A DNA stretch of 64,000 nt, taken from the NCBI GenBank assembly GCA_036504995.1, contig DASXUG010000009.1, positions 1 to 64,000 of the forward strand, in the 5' to 3' direction. Each line of letters begins with the position of its first letter. Position 1 is the first letter of the stretch. Positions 52,095 to 61,127 of this stretch are shown piece by piece. The position numbers and the translations under genes were made by a program. This DNA is from DASXUG01 sp036504995. Lineage in GTDB: Bacteria; Pseudomonadota; Gammaproteobacteria; Burkholderiales; Methylophilaceae. A model generated the notes under the pieces. It had not been told where the DNA came from. It ran no database searches and saw only the letters and a program-made list of their open reading frames with translations.

Positions 52095-52748
52095 ATGTCG
52101 GTAAGCAGTATCAACGCAAATAGCACTTCTCAAGCGCAGAGCTCAAGTAGCTGGCAACAAATTAAGCAAAATTTACAAACATTGAATACTGCGCTTAAAT
52201 CGGGAGATTTGCCGACAGCCAAAGATGCATTTGCGAAACTAACTCAAAATAAAAGCATTGCCAGCAGCAGCCCGTTGGGTGAGATTGGTCAGGCGTTACA
52301 AAATGGTGATGTTAAGTCTGCTGCACAAGTGGTATATCCAACTCACGTCAGCGCTGATAACAAAGCATCTACCATGGTGTGGCAGCAGCTAAATACGCTA
52401 GTATCAAGCTCACAGGGTGCTACCACGGCAAATGCCTCAACAGTGAATACTAAATTAGCTACGTTACTCACTTTCCTATCCACTGGAAAAACCGCTGCTG
52501 CTAGCTCATCAGCTAACTCAGCCAGTACGCTATCGGATGCAATCAACCAAGCATTGGCTGCAACTAATAACTCCATCAACCCAAGCGCAGTGGTTTCATT
52601 GGAGGCATCTGCCAATTCAAATGGTAACGCGATATACACCGCGCAGGGCTTGGCTCAGCAAATCAAAAATAACCCACAGTTTGGTGCGCAGCTCTTGCAA
52701 AGTTTCCAAAGCCAATCTGGCACCACTTCTCTGTTCGACAGCCTTTGA
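52095..52748 (+). CDS. Ser/Ala/Asn-rich hypothetical protein
   Basis: A 217-residue soluble protein of low-complexity composition (Ser, Ala, Asn, Thr, Gln), without TM helix. The ATG at 52095 follows AAGGGAG; a longer frame from 52038 is less likely. The N-terminal half contains a repeat-like helix pair, each with a SGDL/NGDV turn (ALKSGDLPTAKDAF and ALQNGDVKSAAQ). I do not recognise the family. Such proteins may be secreted or surface-associated without a standard signal, but nothing proves this. Confidence 0.65.
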   Translation: MSVSSINANSTSQAQSSSSWQQIKQNLQTLNTALKSGDLPTAKDAFAKLTQNKSIASSSPLGEIGQALQNGDVKSAAQVVYPTHVSADNKASTMVWQQLNTLVSSSQGATTANASTVNTKLATLLTFLSTGKTAAASSSANSASTLSDAINQALAATNNSINPSAVVSLEASANSNGNAIYTAQGLAQQIKNNPQFGAQLLQSFQSQSGTTSLFDSL

Positions 52749-53138
52749 TGCTATATATAGAAACTGGAACGGTGAGAGGCTCTTTTTAGCTCAGCATTTA
52801 CTCTCACTAACTCCACAAACGTAGCAACCTCTGATTTATATATCAATCGATCTGCCATGAAACATTTCTCGTTTGATTAGAGTAATGCATAAATGCGTCA
52901 TGCATTCACTAGTCGTTCGTTATCTTGATTTAAAATGCCTCAATATTTACGCATCGCACTACCTTATCAAATCGTTATGCGGCATAATCATTTCATTTAG
53001 ATGCGTTGTTTTGTCGGCACAAGTGACCACTAAATCTCTAGCCTAAATTTCTAGCAAGGTATAATTCGTCAGCAGCATGGCGAAGTGTAATTGTTACAAG
53101 TCAACATCGATAATCAGATACTTAAGGTTTAACGTAAG
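52749..53138. other. Intergenic region before gmk
   Basis: About 390 bases without a supported gene. A loose GTGAGAG...CTCTCAC inverted pair lies just after the preceding gene. The gmk promoter should lie near the right end, but I see no strong consensus. Confidence 0.4.
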
Positions 53139-53747
53139 ATGATAGGAAACTTATTTATTATTTCTGCCGCCTCGGGTGCGGGTAAAACTAGTTTGGTACG
53201 CGCTTTATTAGAAGCAGATCAGCAAGTGAAACTGTCTGTTTCATATACTACGCGCCAACCCAGGCCAGGTGAAGAGAATGACGTTGATTACCATTTTGTG
53301 GACGATGCAGAGTTCTTGCGTATGATGGGTGAAGGTGAGTTTTTAGAATGTGCTCAGGTGCATGGTGCGCGCTACGGTACTTCGCAAAAACGTGTAGAGG
53401 CAGTGTTGCAAGCAGGTAATGATTTGGTGCTTGAGATTGATTGGCAAGGTGCGGCGCAAGTGCGTCAGTTGTTACCACAAGCGATTAGTATTTTTGTGCT
53501 GCCACCCTCTATAGAGGCGCTTGAGCAGCGCTTGCGTGGCCGCGGCCAAGATAGTGATGAGGTAATTAAGCGGCGTCTGTCAGCAGCGCGGGAAGAGATG
53601 AGCCACGTAGGTGAGTTTGATTATGTTACAATTAACGATAAATTTGAAAGTGCTTTTGAAGATATTCGTGCAATTGTGAGGTCACAGCGGTTGTTACGGG
53701 GCAAGCAGCTTGCGCGTAATGCTCAATTAATTGAGGCGTTGCTCTGA
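53139..53747 (+). CDS. gmk: Guanylate kinase
   Basis: A cytoplasmic nucleotide kinase converting GMP to GDP. The 202-residue protein has the P-loop SGAGKTS (about 11-17). The GMP-binding motifs SYTTRQPRPGE (about 34) and VDYHFVD are present. Length is standard. It begins the usual gmk-rpoZ-spoT neighbourhood, which feeds GTP and (p)ppGpp metabolism. Confidence 0.96.
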   Translation: MIGNLFIISAASGAGKTSLVRALLEADQQVKLSVSYTTRQPRPGEENDVDYHFVDDAEFLRMMGEGEFLECAQVHGARYGTSQKRVEAVLQAGNDLVLEIDWQGAAQVRQLLPQAISIFVLPPSIEALEQRLRGRGQDSDEVIKRRLSAAREEMSHVGEFDYVTINDKFESAFEDIRAIVRSQRLLRGKQLARNAQLIEALL

Positions 53748-53869
53748 TTTAAAGCATCAATTTCTAAAGCTATTAAGTTTTTAAGCGATAATTGCTTATC
53801 AATCTATTTTTCAATGCGTTGTGAATTATTTTGCAGCGTGTTTGTCATTATTTACACTGGAGAAAACAA

Positions 53870-54082
53870 ATGGCACGTATTACTGTTGATGATTGTCTTG
53901 AAAAAATTCCTAACCGTTTTCAATTAACTTTAGTTGCGGCTTATCGCTCGCGCCAACTAGCCAATGGTTCTGAGCCATTAGTAAATACACATGGTTTGAA
54001 AGATAAACCAACCGTGTTGGCTTTGCGTGAAATCGCAGCAGGCAAAGTGGGTTTAGAAGTGTTAAACCGCGGCCACGCGTAA
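53870..54082 (+). CDS. rpoZ: RNA polymerase omega subunit
   Basis: The small omega subunit, which helps assemble beta' and forms one ppGpp site on RNA polymerase. The 70-residue protein begins MARITVDDCLEKIPNRF, the family hallmark, and ends in a short tail (LEVLNRGHA). I start at 53870, with GGAGAA just upstream, instead of the longer frame at 53831. It is 122 bases after gmk and 41 bases before spoT. Confidence 0.96.
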   Translation: MARITVDDCLEKIPNRFQLTLVAAYRSRQLANGSEPLVNTHGLKDKPTVLALREIAAGKVGLEVLNRGHA

Positions 54083-54123
54083 TTTAATTCAGTATTTTTT
54101 AGTTTGAGTAGAGATAAAGTGAT

Positions 54124-56346
54124 ATGCCTAATGATGCCGCCAAAAGATCGGCTGAATTTTTAAAAACACAAGTGCCTTTGCTACCAGCAGATAGCGAAGA
54201 TTCTCTACTCACGTTACGCCTCAAGCAATACCTCAAACAATCTGATATTGAATCTATCTGGGCGGCTTATCGTTTTAGTGCCGCTGCCCACGAGGGACAA
54301 TTTCGCCGTAGTGGCGAGCCTTATATTTCACACCCAGTGTCAGTCGCTGCCATTTTGGCTGAGCTGCATCTAGATGTACCGACCATTATCGCTGCTTTGT
54401 TGCATGATGTAGTTGAAGATACCGGCATTTCCACCCAAGAAATAAGCGAAAAATTTGGCAAACAAGTGGCCGAATTGGTGGATGGCCTGTCTAAGCTCGA
54501 TAAAATTGAGTTTCAAAGCGCGACACAAGCGCAAGCAGAAAATTTCCGCAAAATGCTGTTGGCGATGTCACAAGATGTACGCGTGATATTGGTCAAGCTG
54601 GCAGATCGCCTACATAATATGCAAACGCTAGAGGTGATGCGCGCAGAAAAACAGCAGCGCATTGCCAAGGAAACGCTGGAAATTTATGCACCGATCGCCA
54701 ACCGATTAGGGTTGAACGCGATTTATCAAGAACTTGAAGATTTAAGCTTTAAGTATCTTTACCCGATGCGCTATCGCGTGATTTCAAAAGCGATTATGGC
54801 GGCCCGCGGCAATCGTAAAGAAGTGGTTGGTAAAATCTTAGATGCGATTAAACAGCGCTTGGCGGATATGAAAATTGAAGCGGATGTTTCAGGTCGTGAG
54901 AAGCATCTCTATAGCATCTATAAAAAGATGACAGGTAAGACCATTACCTTCTCACAGATTTACGATATTTACGGTTTTCGCGTGATCGTCAAAGATTTGC
55001 CGACTTGCTATCTGACGCTAGGCGTGTTGCACGGCTTGTATAAACCGATTCCTGGTAAGTTTAAAGATTATATCGCCATCCCCAAGGCCAATGGCTATCA
55101 GTCCTTGCATACCACTTTGTTTGGCCCATTTGGTACGCCGATTGAGGTGCAGGTGCGCAGCCAAGAGATGCATAACATTGCGGATGCAGGGGTGGCGGCG
55201 CACTGGCTATACAAAACCACTGATGCGCATTTAACTGCATTGCAACAGCAAACGCATCAATGGTTGCAACGCTTGTTGGAGATTCAGTCTGAAAGTGCCG
55301 ATTCGCTTGAGTTCTTGGAGCACTTTAAAGTCGATTTATTCCCTGATGAGGTGTATGTATTTACCCCCAAAGGTAAGATTTTAGCTTTACCCAAAGGTGC
55401 CACCGCCGTAGATTTTGCCTATGCGGTGCACACCGATATTGGTAATCGATGCGTTGCCGTCAAAGTCAACCAAGAGCTAGCGCCGCTACGTACTGAAATG
55501 CGCAATGGCGATCACGTGGAAATTATTACTGCGGCACACGCACACCCCAACCCTGCATGGCTCAATTATGTGGTTTCAGGCAAAGCGCGTGCTCACATTC
55601 GCCATTATTTGAAGTCGATGCAATCTAAAGAATCGGCGCACCTGGGTGAGCGTATGTTAAATCAGGCGTTACGCGCGCTACATGCAGACATCGGTAAAAT
55701 TGACGATGCGCAATGGCAAAAACTGCTGCGTGATTATGGTGCAAAAAGTAAGCAGGAAATTTTGACTGACATTGGCTTGGGCAAGCGTTTGAATGTCATG
55801 GTGGCCCATCAGTTGATGGCGATGAGTGAAGAGCAGGGCGAACAGCGCCATGCTAAACATACCAACAAACCACTTGGCTCCATCACTATACGTGGCTCGG
55901 AAGGCATGGCGGTTCAGTTTGCGCAATGCTGCCGACCGATTCCTGGTGACCCGATTTTGGGCTTTATCAATAAAGATAAAGGCTTGGTCATTCATACCCA
56001 TGATTGTGAGGCAATCCGTAAATTCCGCGTTGACCCTGAAAAATGGCTCGATGTAGAGTGGGCGCCCGATACCAAGCGTTTGTTTAAGGTCAATCTCAAA
56101 ATGGCAGCCGCTAATAAGCGTGGCATGCTGGCGCAAATTGCCGCGGGCATCGCTGAGGCTGGTTCTAATATTGATAACATTAATATTGAAGAGCTAGATA
56201 ATAGTACCTATACCAATATCATTTTTACCGTACAGGTAGAAAATCGTGTGCATTTGGCAGATTTAATGCGTCGTCTACGCAAAATTCCAGATGTGGTGCG
56301 AATAAACCGCTTGAAAGGCGGCACTACTGAGCAGCGAGTTCAATAG
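54124..56346 (+). CDS. spoT: Bifunctional (p)ppGpp synthetase/hydrolase SpoT
   Basis: The stringent-response enzyme that hydrolyses and makes (p)ppGpp. The 740-residue protein has an HD hydrolase domain with HDVVEDTG (about 98-105) and the DRLHNM motif. The synthetase domain follows (YGFRVIVKD, about 285, and KFKDYIAIPKANGYQSLHT, about 312). A TGS domain (about 410-470) and a C-terminal ACT domain (about 660-735) complete it. The intact HD motif indicates an active hydrolase, so it is the Rel/SpoT type rather than RelA. Confidence 0.96.
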   Translation: MPNDAAKRSAEFLKTQVPLLPADSEDSLLTLRLKQYLKQSDIESIWAAYRFSAAAHEGQFRRSGEPYISHPVSVAAILAELHLDVPTIIAALLHDVVEDTGISTQEISEKFGKQVAELVDGLSKLDKIEFQSATQAQAENFRKMLLAMSQDVRVILVKLADRLHNMQTLEVMRAEKQQRIAKETLEIYAPIANRLGLNAIYQELEDLSFKYLYPMRYRVISKAIMAARGNRKEVVGKILDAIKQRLADMKIEADVSGREKHLYSIYKKMTGKTITFSQIYDIYGFRVIVKDLPTCYLTLGVLHGLYKPIPGKFKDYIAIPKANGYQSLHTTLFGPFGTPIEVQVRSQEMHNIADAGVAAHWLYKTTDAHLTALQQQTHQWLQRLLEIQSESADSLEFLEHFKVDLFPDEVYVFTPKGKILALPKGATAVDFAYAVHTDIGNRCVAVKVNQELAPLRTEMRNGDHVEIITAAHAHPNPAWLNYVVSGKARAHIRHYLKSMQSKESAHLGERMLNQALRALHADIGKIDDAQWQKLLRDYGAKSKQEILTDIGLGKRLNVMVAHQLMAMSEEQGEQRHAKHTNKPLGSITIRGSEGMAVQFAQCCRPIPGDPILGFINKDKGLVIHTHDCEAIRKFRVDPEKWLDVEWAPDTKRLFKVNLKMAAANKRGMLAQIAAGIAEAGSNIDNINIEELDNSTYTNIIFTVQVENRVHLADLMRRLRKIPDVVRINRLKGGTTEQRVQ

Positions 56347-56406
56347 TGAACAAAAGACACAATCGTGGACAAAGCATCTAATAGCTTTCTGATTTAAGGT
56401 GCATTT

Positions 56407-58491
56407 TTGACACAAAATCCTGAAGCACATATGACAGCAGCCTCACTGTCAGGCGTTAAAGGCTTTACTAAGCCGCTGCTAGCTAATTTGCAGAAGCTTG
56501 GCATTGTCGATGCGCAGGGCTTGTTATTACACTTGCCGCTGCGTTATGTGGATGAAACCCGAATTACGCCGATTCGTGATTTGCGTATGGGTGAGCAAGC
56601 ACAGGTGCAAGGTGAGATCATTCATGCTGAAGTACAATACAAGCCACGCAAAGCGCTTATTTGCCAGCTGCGAGATGCGGGTGGTCAGCAGTTAGTCTTA
56701 CGTTTCTTACATTTTTACCCTAGTCAAATTTCAGCGCTCAAAGTAGGCACTCAAGTACGCGCTTTGGGCGAGGTGCGCCACGGTTTTTTCGGTTATGAGA
56801 TGGTGCACCCTCAGTGTCGTACGGTGCGTGATGAAACACCATTGGTGCAAGAACTTACACCGATATACCCCTCAGTCGCTGGCCTGAGCCAAGCTGGTCT
56901 GCGTAAGGCCATCAATTGGGCGCTGACCAACGGCGATCAAGCAGAAATACTGCCTCAGCATATTTATAGCCAATATCAGCTACCTAGTTTTGCTACTAGT
57001 TTAAGTGCATTGCATCACCCAAGCCCCGATACCAGTTTACAAGCCATTGAAAATCGTACATCTCCCGCTTGGCGACGGTTAGCGTTTGATGAGTTGTTAG
57101 CGCAGCAGCTTTCTATGCGTCGGCACTATGAGCGTCGTCGTGCTGTGGGTGCGCCAGTGTTTCAGCCTTCAAAAAAATTGATTACCGCACTGCTCAAAAG
57201 CTTGCCCTTTCCGCTCACGCAGGCGCAGCAGCGCGTGGCTGTAGAGATTGGGCAGGACTTGGCACAGACCCATCCCATGCAACGCTTGCTACAAGGCGAC
57301 GTGGGCAGCGGTAAAACCATCGTGGCGACCATGGCAGCTTTACAGGCGATTGAAAATGGCTATCAAGCGGCGATTATGGCGCCCACTGAAATTTTAGCCG
57401 AGCAGCACTTCAAGAAAATGCAGGGCTGGCTAGCGCCTCTTGATATCCAAATTGCGTGGTTATCGGGTAGTCAATCTAAAAAGATGCGTGAGCCAGCATT
57501 GCAAGCCATTGCAGATGGTCAAGCCCAGCTTGTTGTGGGGACGCACGCGCTGTTTCAGGAGCAGGTGACTTTTGCCAAACTTGGTTTGGTGGTGGTGGAC
57601 GAGCAGCATCGTTTTGGTGTGCAGCAGCGTTTGCTATTTAAACAGAAGGGTCAAAGCCAACAAGTGATGGCGCCACATCAACTGATGATGTCGGCGACGC
57701 CGATTCCGCGCACTTTATCCATGAGCTACTTTGCCGACCTTGATGTTTCGGTCATCGATGAGTTACCGCCAGGACGCACGCCAGTCGCGACCAAGCTGGT
57801 TGCATCGAGTCGCCGTGATGAAGTGTTTGAGAAAGTACGTGCGGCGTGCCTAGAGGGGCGGCAGGCCTATTGGGTGTGCCCATTAATCGAAGAGTCTGAA
57901 GTCTTGCAGTTGCAAACGGCCACCGACACCTTTGAGGACTTAAAAGCTACGTTTCCTGAGTTACGGGTAGGTTTGGTTCATGGGCGCATGAAGCCAGCTG
58001 AGAAGCAGGCTATTATGCAAGTCTTTAGTGCGGGTGAGATTCAACTATTAGTCGCCACTACGGTGATTGAAGTGGGAGTGGATGTCCCCAATGCCAGTTT
58101 AATGGTGATAGAGCATGCAGAGCGTATGGGCTTGAGTCAGCTGCATCAGTTACGCGGACGCGTTGGGCGCGGCGCGGCAAAAAGCGCGTGTATTTTGCTC
58201 TATCAAAAACCATTGTCAGAAACTGCCCGTGCCCGACTTAAAATTATTTTTGAATCGAATGATGGATTTGAGATCGCTAAAGCCGACCTTGCCTTACGCG
58301 GACCTGGCGAGTTTATGGGGGTGCGCCAAAGTGGTGTGCCTATGCTAAAAATTGCGGATTTAGAGCGTGATGTTGATTTGCTAGAAGCCGCGCAAGGCTT
58401 GGCTGAGCAGTTACTTAAAACCAACCCAGATCAAGTGGAGCGTCATTTAGCACGCTGGATGGGCATGGCAGAGCAATGGGTGAAAGTTTAG
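56407..58491 (+). CDS. recG: ATP-dependent DNA helicase RecG
   Basis: A DNA repair helicase that regresses stalled replication forks and processes Holliday junctions. The 694-residue protein has an N-terminal wedge/OB domain (about 1-170). The helicase core has Walker A GDVGSGKT (about 297) and DEQH (about 398). Motif VI lies at LHQLRGRVGRG (about 580). A TTG start at 56407 is supported by AAGGTG five bases before it; an ATG at 56431 is possible. It follows spoT as in related bacteria. Confidence 0.95.
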   Translation: MTQNPEAHMTAASLSGVKGFTKPLLANLQKLGIVDAQGLLLHLPLRYVDETRITPIRDLRMGEQAQVQGEIIHAEVQYKPRKALICQLRDAGGQQLVLRFLHFYPSQISALKVGTQVRALGEVRHGFFGYEMVHPQCRTVRDETPLVQELTPIYPSVAGLSQAGLRKAINWALTNGDQAEILPQHIYSQYQLPSFATSLSALHHPSPDTSLQAIENRTSPAWRRLAFDELLAQQLSMRRHYERRRAVGAPVFQPSKKLITALLKSLPFPLTQAQQRVAVEIGQDLAQTHPMQRLLQGDVGSGKTIVATMAALQAIENGYQAAIMAPTEILAEQHFKKMQGWLAPLDIQIAWLSGSQSKKMREPALQAIADGQAQLVVGTHALFQEQVTFAKLGLVVVDEQHRFGVQQRLLFKQKGQSQQVMAPHQLMMSATPIPRTLSMSYFADLDVSVIDELPPGRTPVATKLVASSRRDEVFEKVRAACLEGRQAYWVCPLIEESEVLQLQTATDTFEDLKATFPELRVGLVHGRMKPAEKQAIMQVFSAGEIQLLVATTVIEVGVDVPNASLMVIEHAERMGLSQLHQLRGRVGRGAAKSACILLYQKPLSETARARLKIIFESNDGFEIAKADLALRGPGEFMGVRQSGVPMLKIADLERDVDLLEAAQGLAEQLLKTNPDQVERHLARWMGMAEQWVKV

Positions 58492-58519
58492 CTGATAATT
58501 ATTGTGCGATAATCTAGCC

Positions 58520-59083
58520 GTGAAAAATTCGTCTAAAACTATTGCATTGCGTCAGCGTTGGCTTAAAAAACCACTCGGGTGTTCAGACTATCGGAACTGG
58601 CTATCTTCAAATGATTCTCTAACGCTTAGGTTGCAGCAACATTTTGCCGATTTTTCGGTACATTTGTTAAAAATGCAAATGAGTAAACCTTTATTAGGTG
58701 AGCTTGCAAGCATGCGCCTATCAAGCCGTGAGCCAGCATTGGTGAGAGAGGTGTACTTATTAGGTGGAGGGCAACCAGTGGTGTTTGCGCATAGTGTGCT
58801 GCCGCGTCGCCATCTGCGTGGGGCATGGCTGGGTTTGCGTGTGCTGAGTAATAAACCACTCGGCGCCTCTTTATTTGCTAACCCTAAAGTTTGTCGTGCT
58901 GGTCTGGAATTTAAAAAACTAACTCCTCAGCATAAACTTTACCAGCTTGCTATTGCGCATATGCAAAAACCACAGCAACCCAATATATTGTGGGCGAGGC
59001 GCTCCATTTTTATATTAAATCATGCAAAAATCATAGTCACAGAAGTATTTCTGCCGCATGTGCTAACTCAAGTGAAACAATAG
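58520..59083 (+). CDS. ubiC: Chorismate pyruvate-lyase UbiC
   Basis: A cytoplasmic enzyme that converts chorismate to 4-hydroxybenzoate, the first step of ubiquinone synthesis. The protein of about 187 residues shows family motifs VREVYLLGGGQPVVFAHSVLP (middle) and LGASLFANP, plus the C-terminal WARRSIF. The start is uncertain: GTG at 58520 or TTG at 58502; neither has a good ribosome binding site. It is followed four bases on by ubiA, the next enzyme. Confidence 0.9.
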   Translation: MKNSSKTIALRQRWLKKPLGCSDYRNWLSSNDSLTLRLQQHFADFSVHLLKMQMSKPLLGELASMRLSSREPALVREVYLLGGGQPVVFAHSVLPRRHLRGAWLGLRVLSNKPLGASLFANPKVCRAGLEFKKLTPQHKLYQLAIAHMQKPQQPNILWARRSIFILNHAKIIVTEVFLPHVLTQVKQ

Positions 59084-59087
59084 ATCT

Positions 59088-59954
59088 ATGGATACTAAAA
59101 AATTCATTACCAAGTTAAATGCTTATGAGCGCCTGATGCGTTTAGATAAGCCGATTGGTATTTTATTATTGTTATGGCCAACGCTATGGGCGCTGTGGAT
59201 AGCGGGTGAGGGGCATCCAGAGCCGATTTTTATTGCGATATTTACCATGGGTACCATCTTGATGCGCTCTGCAGGGTGTGTGATGAATGATATTGCTGAC
59301 CGTAAATATGATGCACATGTTGCGCGTACACAAGCGCGACCTTTAGCCACAGGTGAGGTGACCGTGAAAGAGGCGATGCTACTCGCCGCTGCGCTCAGTT
59401 TAATTGCGTTTGGCTTAGTGTTATTTTTAAACCAACTGACCATTGAGTTATCATTTTGTGCTTTATTCTTGGCGGCAAGCTATCCACTCACCAAGCGATT
59501 TTTGGCGATCCCGCAGGCGTATCTGGGTATCGCCTTTGGCTTTGGTATTCCCATGGCGTTTGCTGCGCTAACTGGAGAGGTGCCGGCGGTGGCTTGGTTA
59601 ATGCTGCTTGCCAATATTTTTTGGGCGGTGGCTTATGATACTGAATATGCCATGGTCGACAGGGAGGATGACTTGAAAATAGGTATACGCTCCTCGGCCA
59701 TCTTTTTTGGGCAGCGAGATGTTGCAATCATCATGATGTGTTACGCTGCAACCTTAGTGCTGATGGCTGCGGTTGGCTATATTGTTAAAATGCACTGGCC
59801 CTACTATATCGGCATAGCCATCGCGGCTATCATCGCGTTATATCATTATTCACTGATTAAAAATCGTGACAGGGCGGCATGCTTCAAAGCATTTCTGCAT
59901 AATAATTGGTTTGGAGCGGCTATATTTGTAGGTTTTTTATTAGGTATGTATTAG
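59088..59954 (+). CDS. ubiA: 4-hydroxybenzoate octaprenyltransferase UbiA
   Basis: An inner-membrane prenyltransferase that attaches the polyprenyl tail to 4-hydroxybenzoate. The 288-residue protein has about eight TM helices. The Mg-binding Asp motifs are seen as NDIADRKYDAHV (about 67-78) and DTEYAMVDREDD (about 184-195). It works directly after UbiC in ubiquinone synthesis and is probably co-transcribed with it. Confidence 0.96.
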   Translation: MDTKKFITKLNAYERLMRLDKPIGILLLLWPTLWALWIAGEGHPEPIFIAIFTMGTILMRSAGCVMNDIADRKYDAHVARTQARPLATGEVTVKEAMLLAAALSLIAFGLVLFLNQLTIELSFCALFLAASYPLTKRFLAIPQAYLGIAFGFGIPMAFAALTGEVPAVAWLMLLANIFWAVAYDTEYAMVDREDDLKIGIRSSAIFFGQRDVAIIMMCYAATLVLMAAVGYIVKMHWPYYIGIAIAAIIALYHYSLIKNRDRAACFKAFLHNNWFGAAIFVGFLLGMY

Positions 59955-60046
59955 TAAACAATTCGTGCAAAACCTGCAAATTCATTCCGCGTTGAAAGAT
60001 AGTTTAAGAAAATTGTAAAAAAATACATAATAAAGCCAGATTCTGT

Positions 60047-60076
60047 TTGACAAACTATTCAAATTCGACATAGAAT
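60047..60076 (+). promoter_or_regulatory. Promoter of rplM-rpsI
   Basis: Perfect TTGACA at 60047-60052, an 18-base spacer and TAGAAT at 60071-60076, 40 bases before the rplM start. It gives a short leader in which a ribosomal-protein regulatory structure could form. Confidence 0.65.
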
Positions 60077-60115
60077 CGCGCTCTTAATTTTTTTCAGCGA
60101 TTCATAGATAGTCAG

Positions 60116-60556
60116 ATGAAAACATTCTCCGCAAAAGCGCATGAAGTAAAGCGCGACTGGTTCGTAGTAGATGCTACAGATCTAGTGCTAGGCCGTTTGG
60201 CCAGCGAAATTGCCCACCGTTTACGTGGCAAACATAAAACAATTTATACGCCACACGTTGATACTGGTGATTACATTGTTGTGATTAACGCAGACAAAAT
60301 CAAAGTGACAGGGACTAAAGACTTAAACAAACTTTACCATCGTCACTCTGGCTACCCAGGCGGTATCTCAACAACTACTTTTGGCAAAATGCAAGATCGT
60401 TTCCCAGGTCGTGCTTTAGAAAAAGCTGTTAAAGGTATGTTGCCAAAAGGTCCGTTGGGTTATGCAATGTTCCGCAAAATGAAAGTGTATGCTGGTGCAT
60501 CACACGATCACGCTGCGCAACAACCGCAACCTTTAGTGATTAAAAGCCAAGCGTAA
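60116..60556 (+). CDS. rplM: 50S ribosomal protein L13
   Basis: A component of the large ribosomal subunit that binds 23S rRNA early in assembly. The 146-residue protein shows the family start (KTFSAKAHEVKRDWFVVDA), the AHRLRGKHK motif and the VKGMLPKGPLG signature (about 103-113). It is slightly longer than the E. coli protein (142). It is followed by rpsI at 21 bases, the universal pairing. Confidence 0.97.
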   Translation: MKTFSAKAHEVKRDWFVVDATDLVLGRLASEIAHRLRGKHKTIYTPHVDTGDYIVVINADKIKVTGTKDLNKLYHRHSGYPGGISTTTFGKMQDRFPGRALEKAVKGMLPKGPLGYAMFRKMKVYAGASHDHAAQQPQPLVIKSQA

Positions 60557-60577
60557 GCCCACGAATAGGATAAAACA

Positions 60578-60970
60578 ATGATTGGTAAATATAATTATGG
60601 GACTGGCCGCCGTAAAAGCTCAGTAGCCCGTGTGTTTTTGAAATCAGGTCAAGGCAACATCATTGTGAATGATAAGCCTGTTGATGAGTATTTTTCACGC
60701 GTGACATCACGCATGATTTTACGTCAACCTTTAGAGTTAACAAACAACACTGGTAGCTTTGACATTATGGTCAATGTATACGGTGGTGGTGAATCAGGTC
60801 AAGCGGGTGCAGTGCGTCATGGCATTACACGTGCATTAATTGACTATGATGAAGCTTTAAAGAGTGCCTTGTCAAAAGCTGGCTTTGTTACACGTGATGC
60901 ACGTGAAGTTGAGCGTAAAAAAGTTGGTCTACGCAAAGCACGTCGTCGTAAACAATTCTCTAAGCGTTAA
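60578..60970 (+). CDS. rpsI: 30S ribosomal protein S9
   Basis: A small-subunit protein whose C-terminal tail reaches the P-site tRNA. The 130-residue protein has YGTGRRKSSVARVFL near the start, the GGGESGQAGAVRHGI motif (about 70-84), and the strictly required basic end KKVGLRKARRRKQFSKR. A strong terminator follows 21 bases after the stop. Confidence 0.97.
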   Translation: MIGKYNYGTGRRKSSVARVFLKSGQGNIIVNDKPVDEYFSRVTSRMILRQPLELTNNTGSFDIMVNVYGGGESGQAGAVRHGITRALIDYDEALKSALSKAGFVTRDAREVERKKVGLRKARRRKQFSKR

Positions 60971-60991
60971 TTTTTCGCTGTTGGAATTCGC

Positions 60992-61020
60992 AAAAAAGCC
61001 GCTTATATGCGGCTTTTTTG
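60992..61020 (+). terminator. Rho-independent terminator of rplM-rpsI
   Basis: Stem AAAAAGCCGC/GCGGCTTTTT with a six-base loop and a T-run; near-symmetrical, so it may also work in reverse. Confidence 0.85.
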
Positions 61021-61127
61021 TTTTGTACCTGGCATTCTTAATACTTGGCAATGTTGATTTTGGGTTCTTAATCCACTAAGTTTTTGTTACTATGTATATT
61101 TAATATTCACTGGTTTGCGATAAAGTA

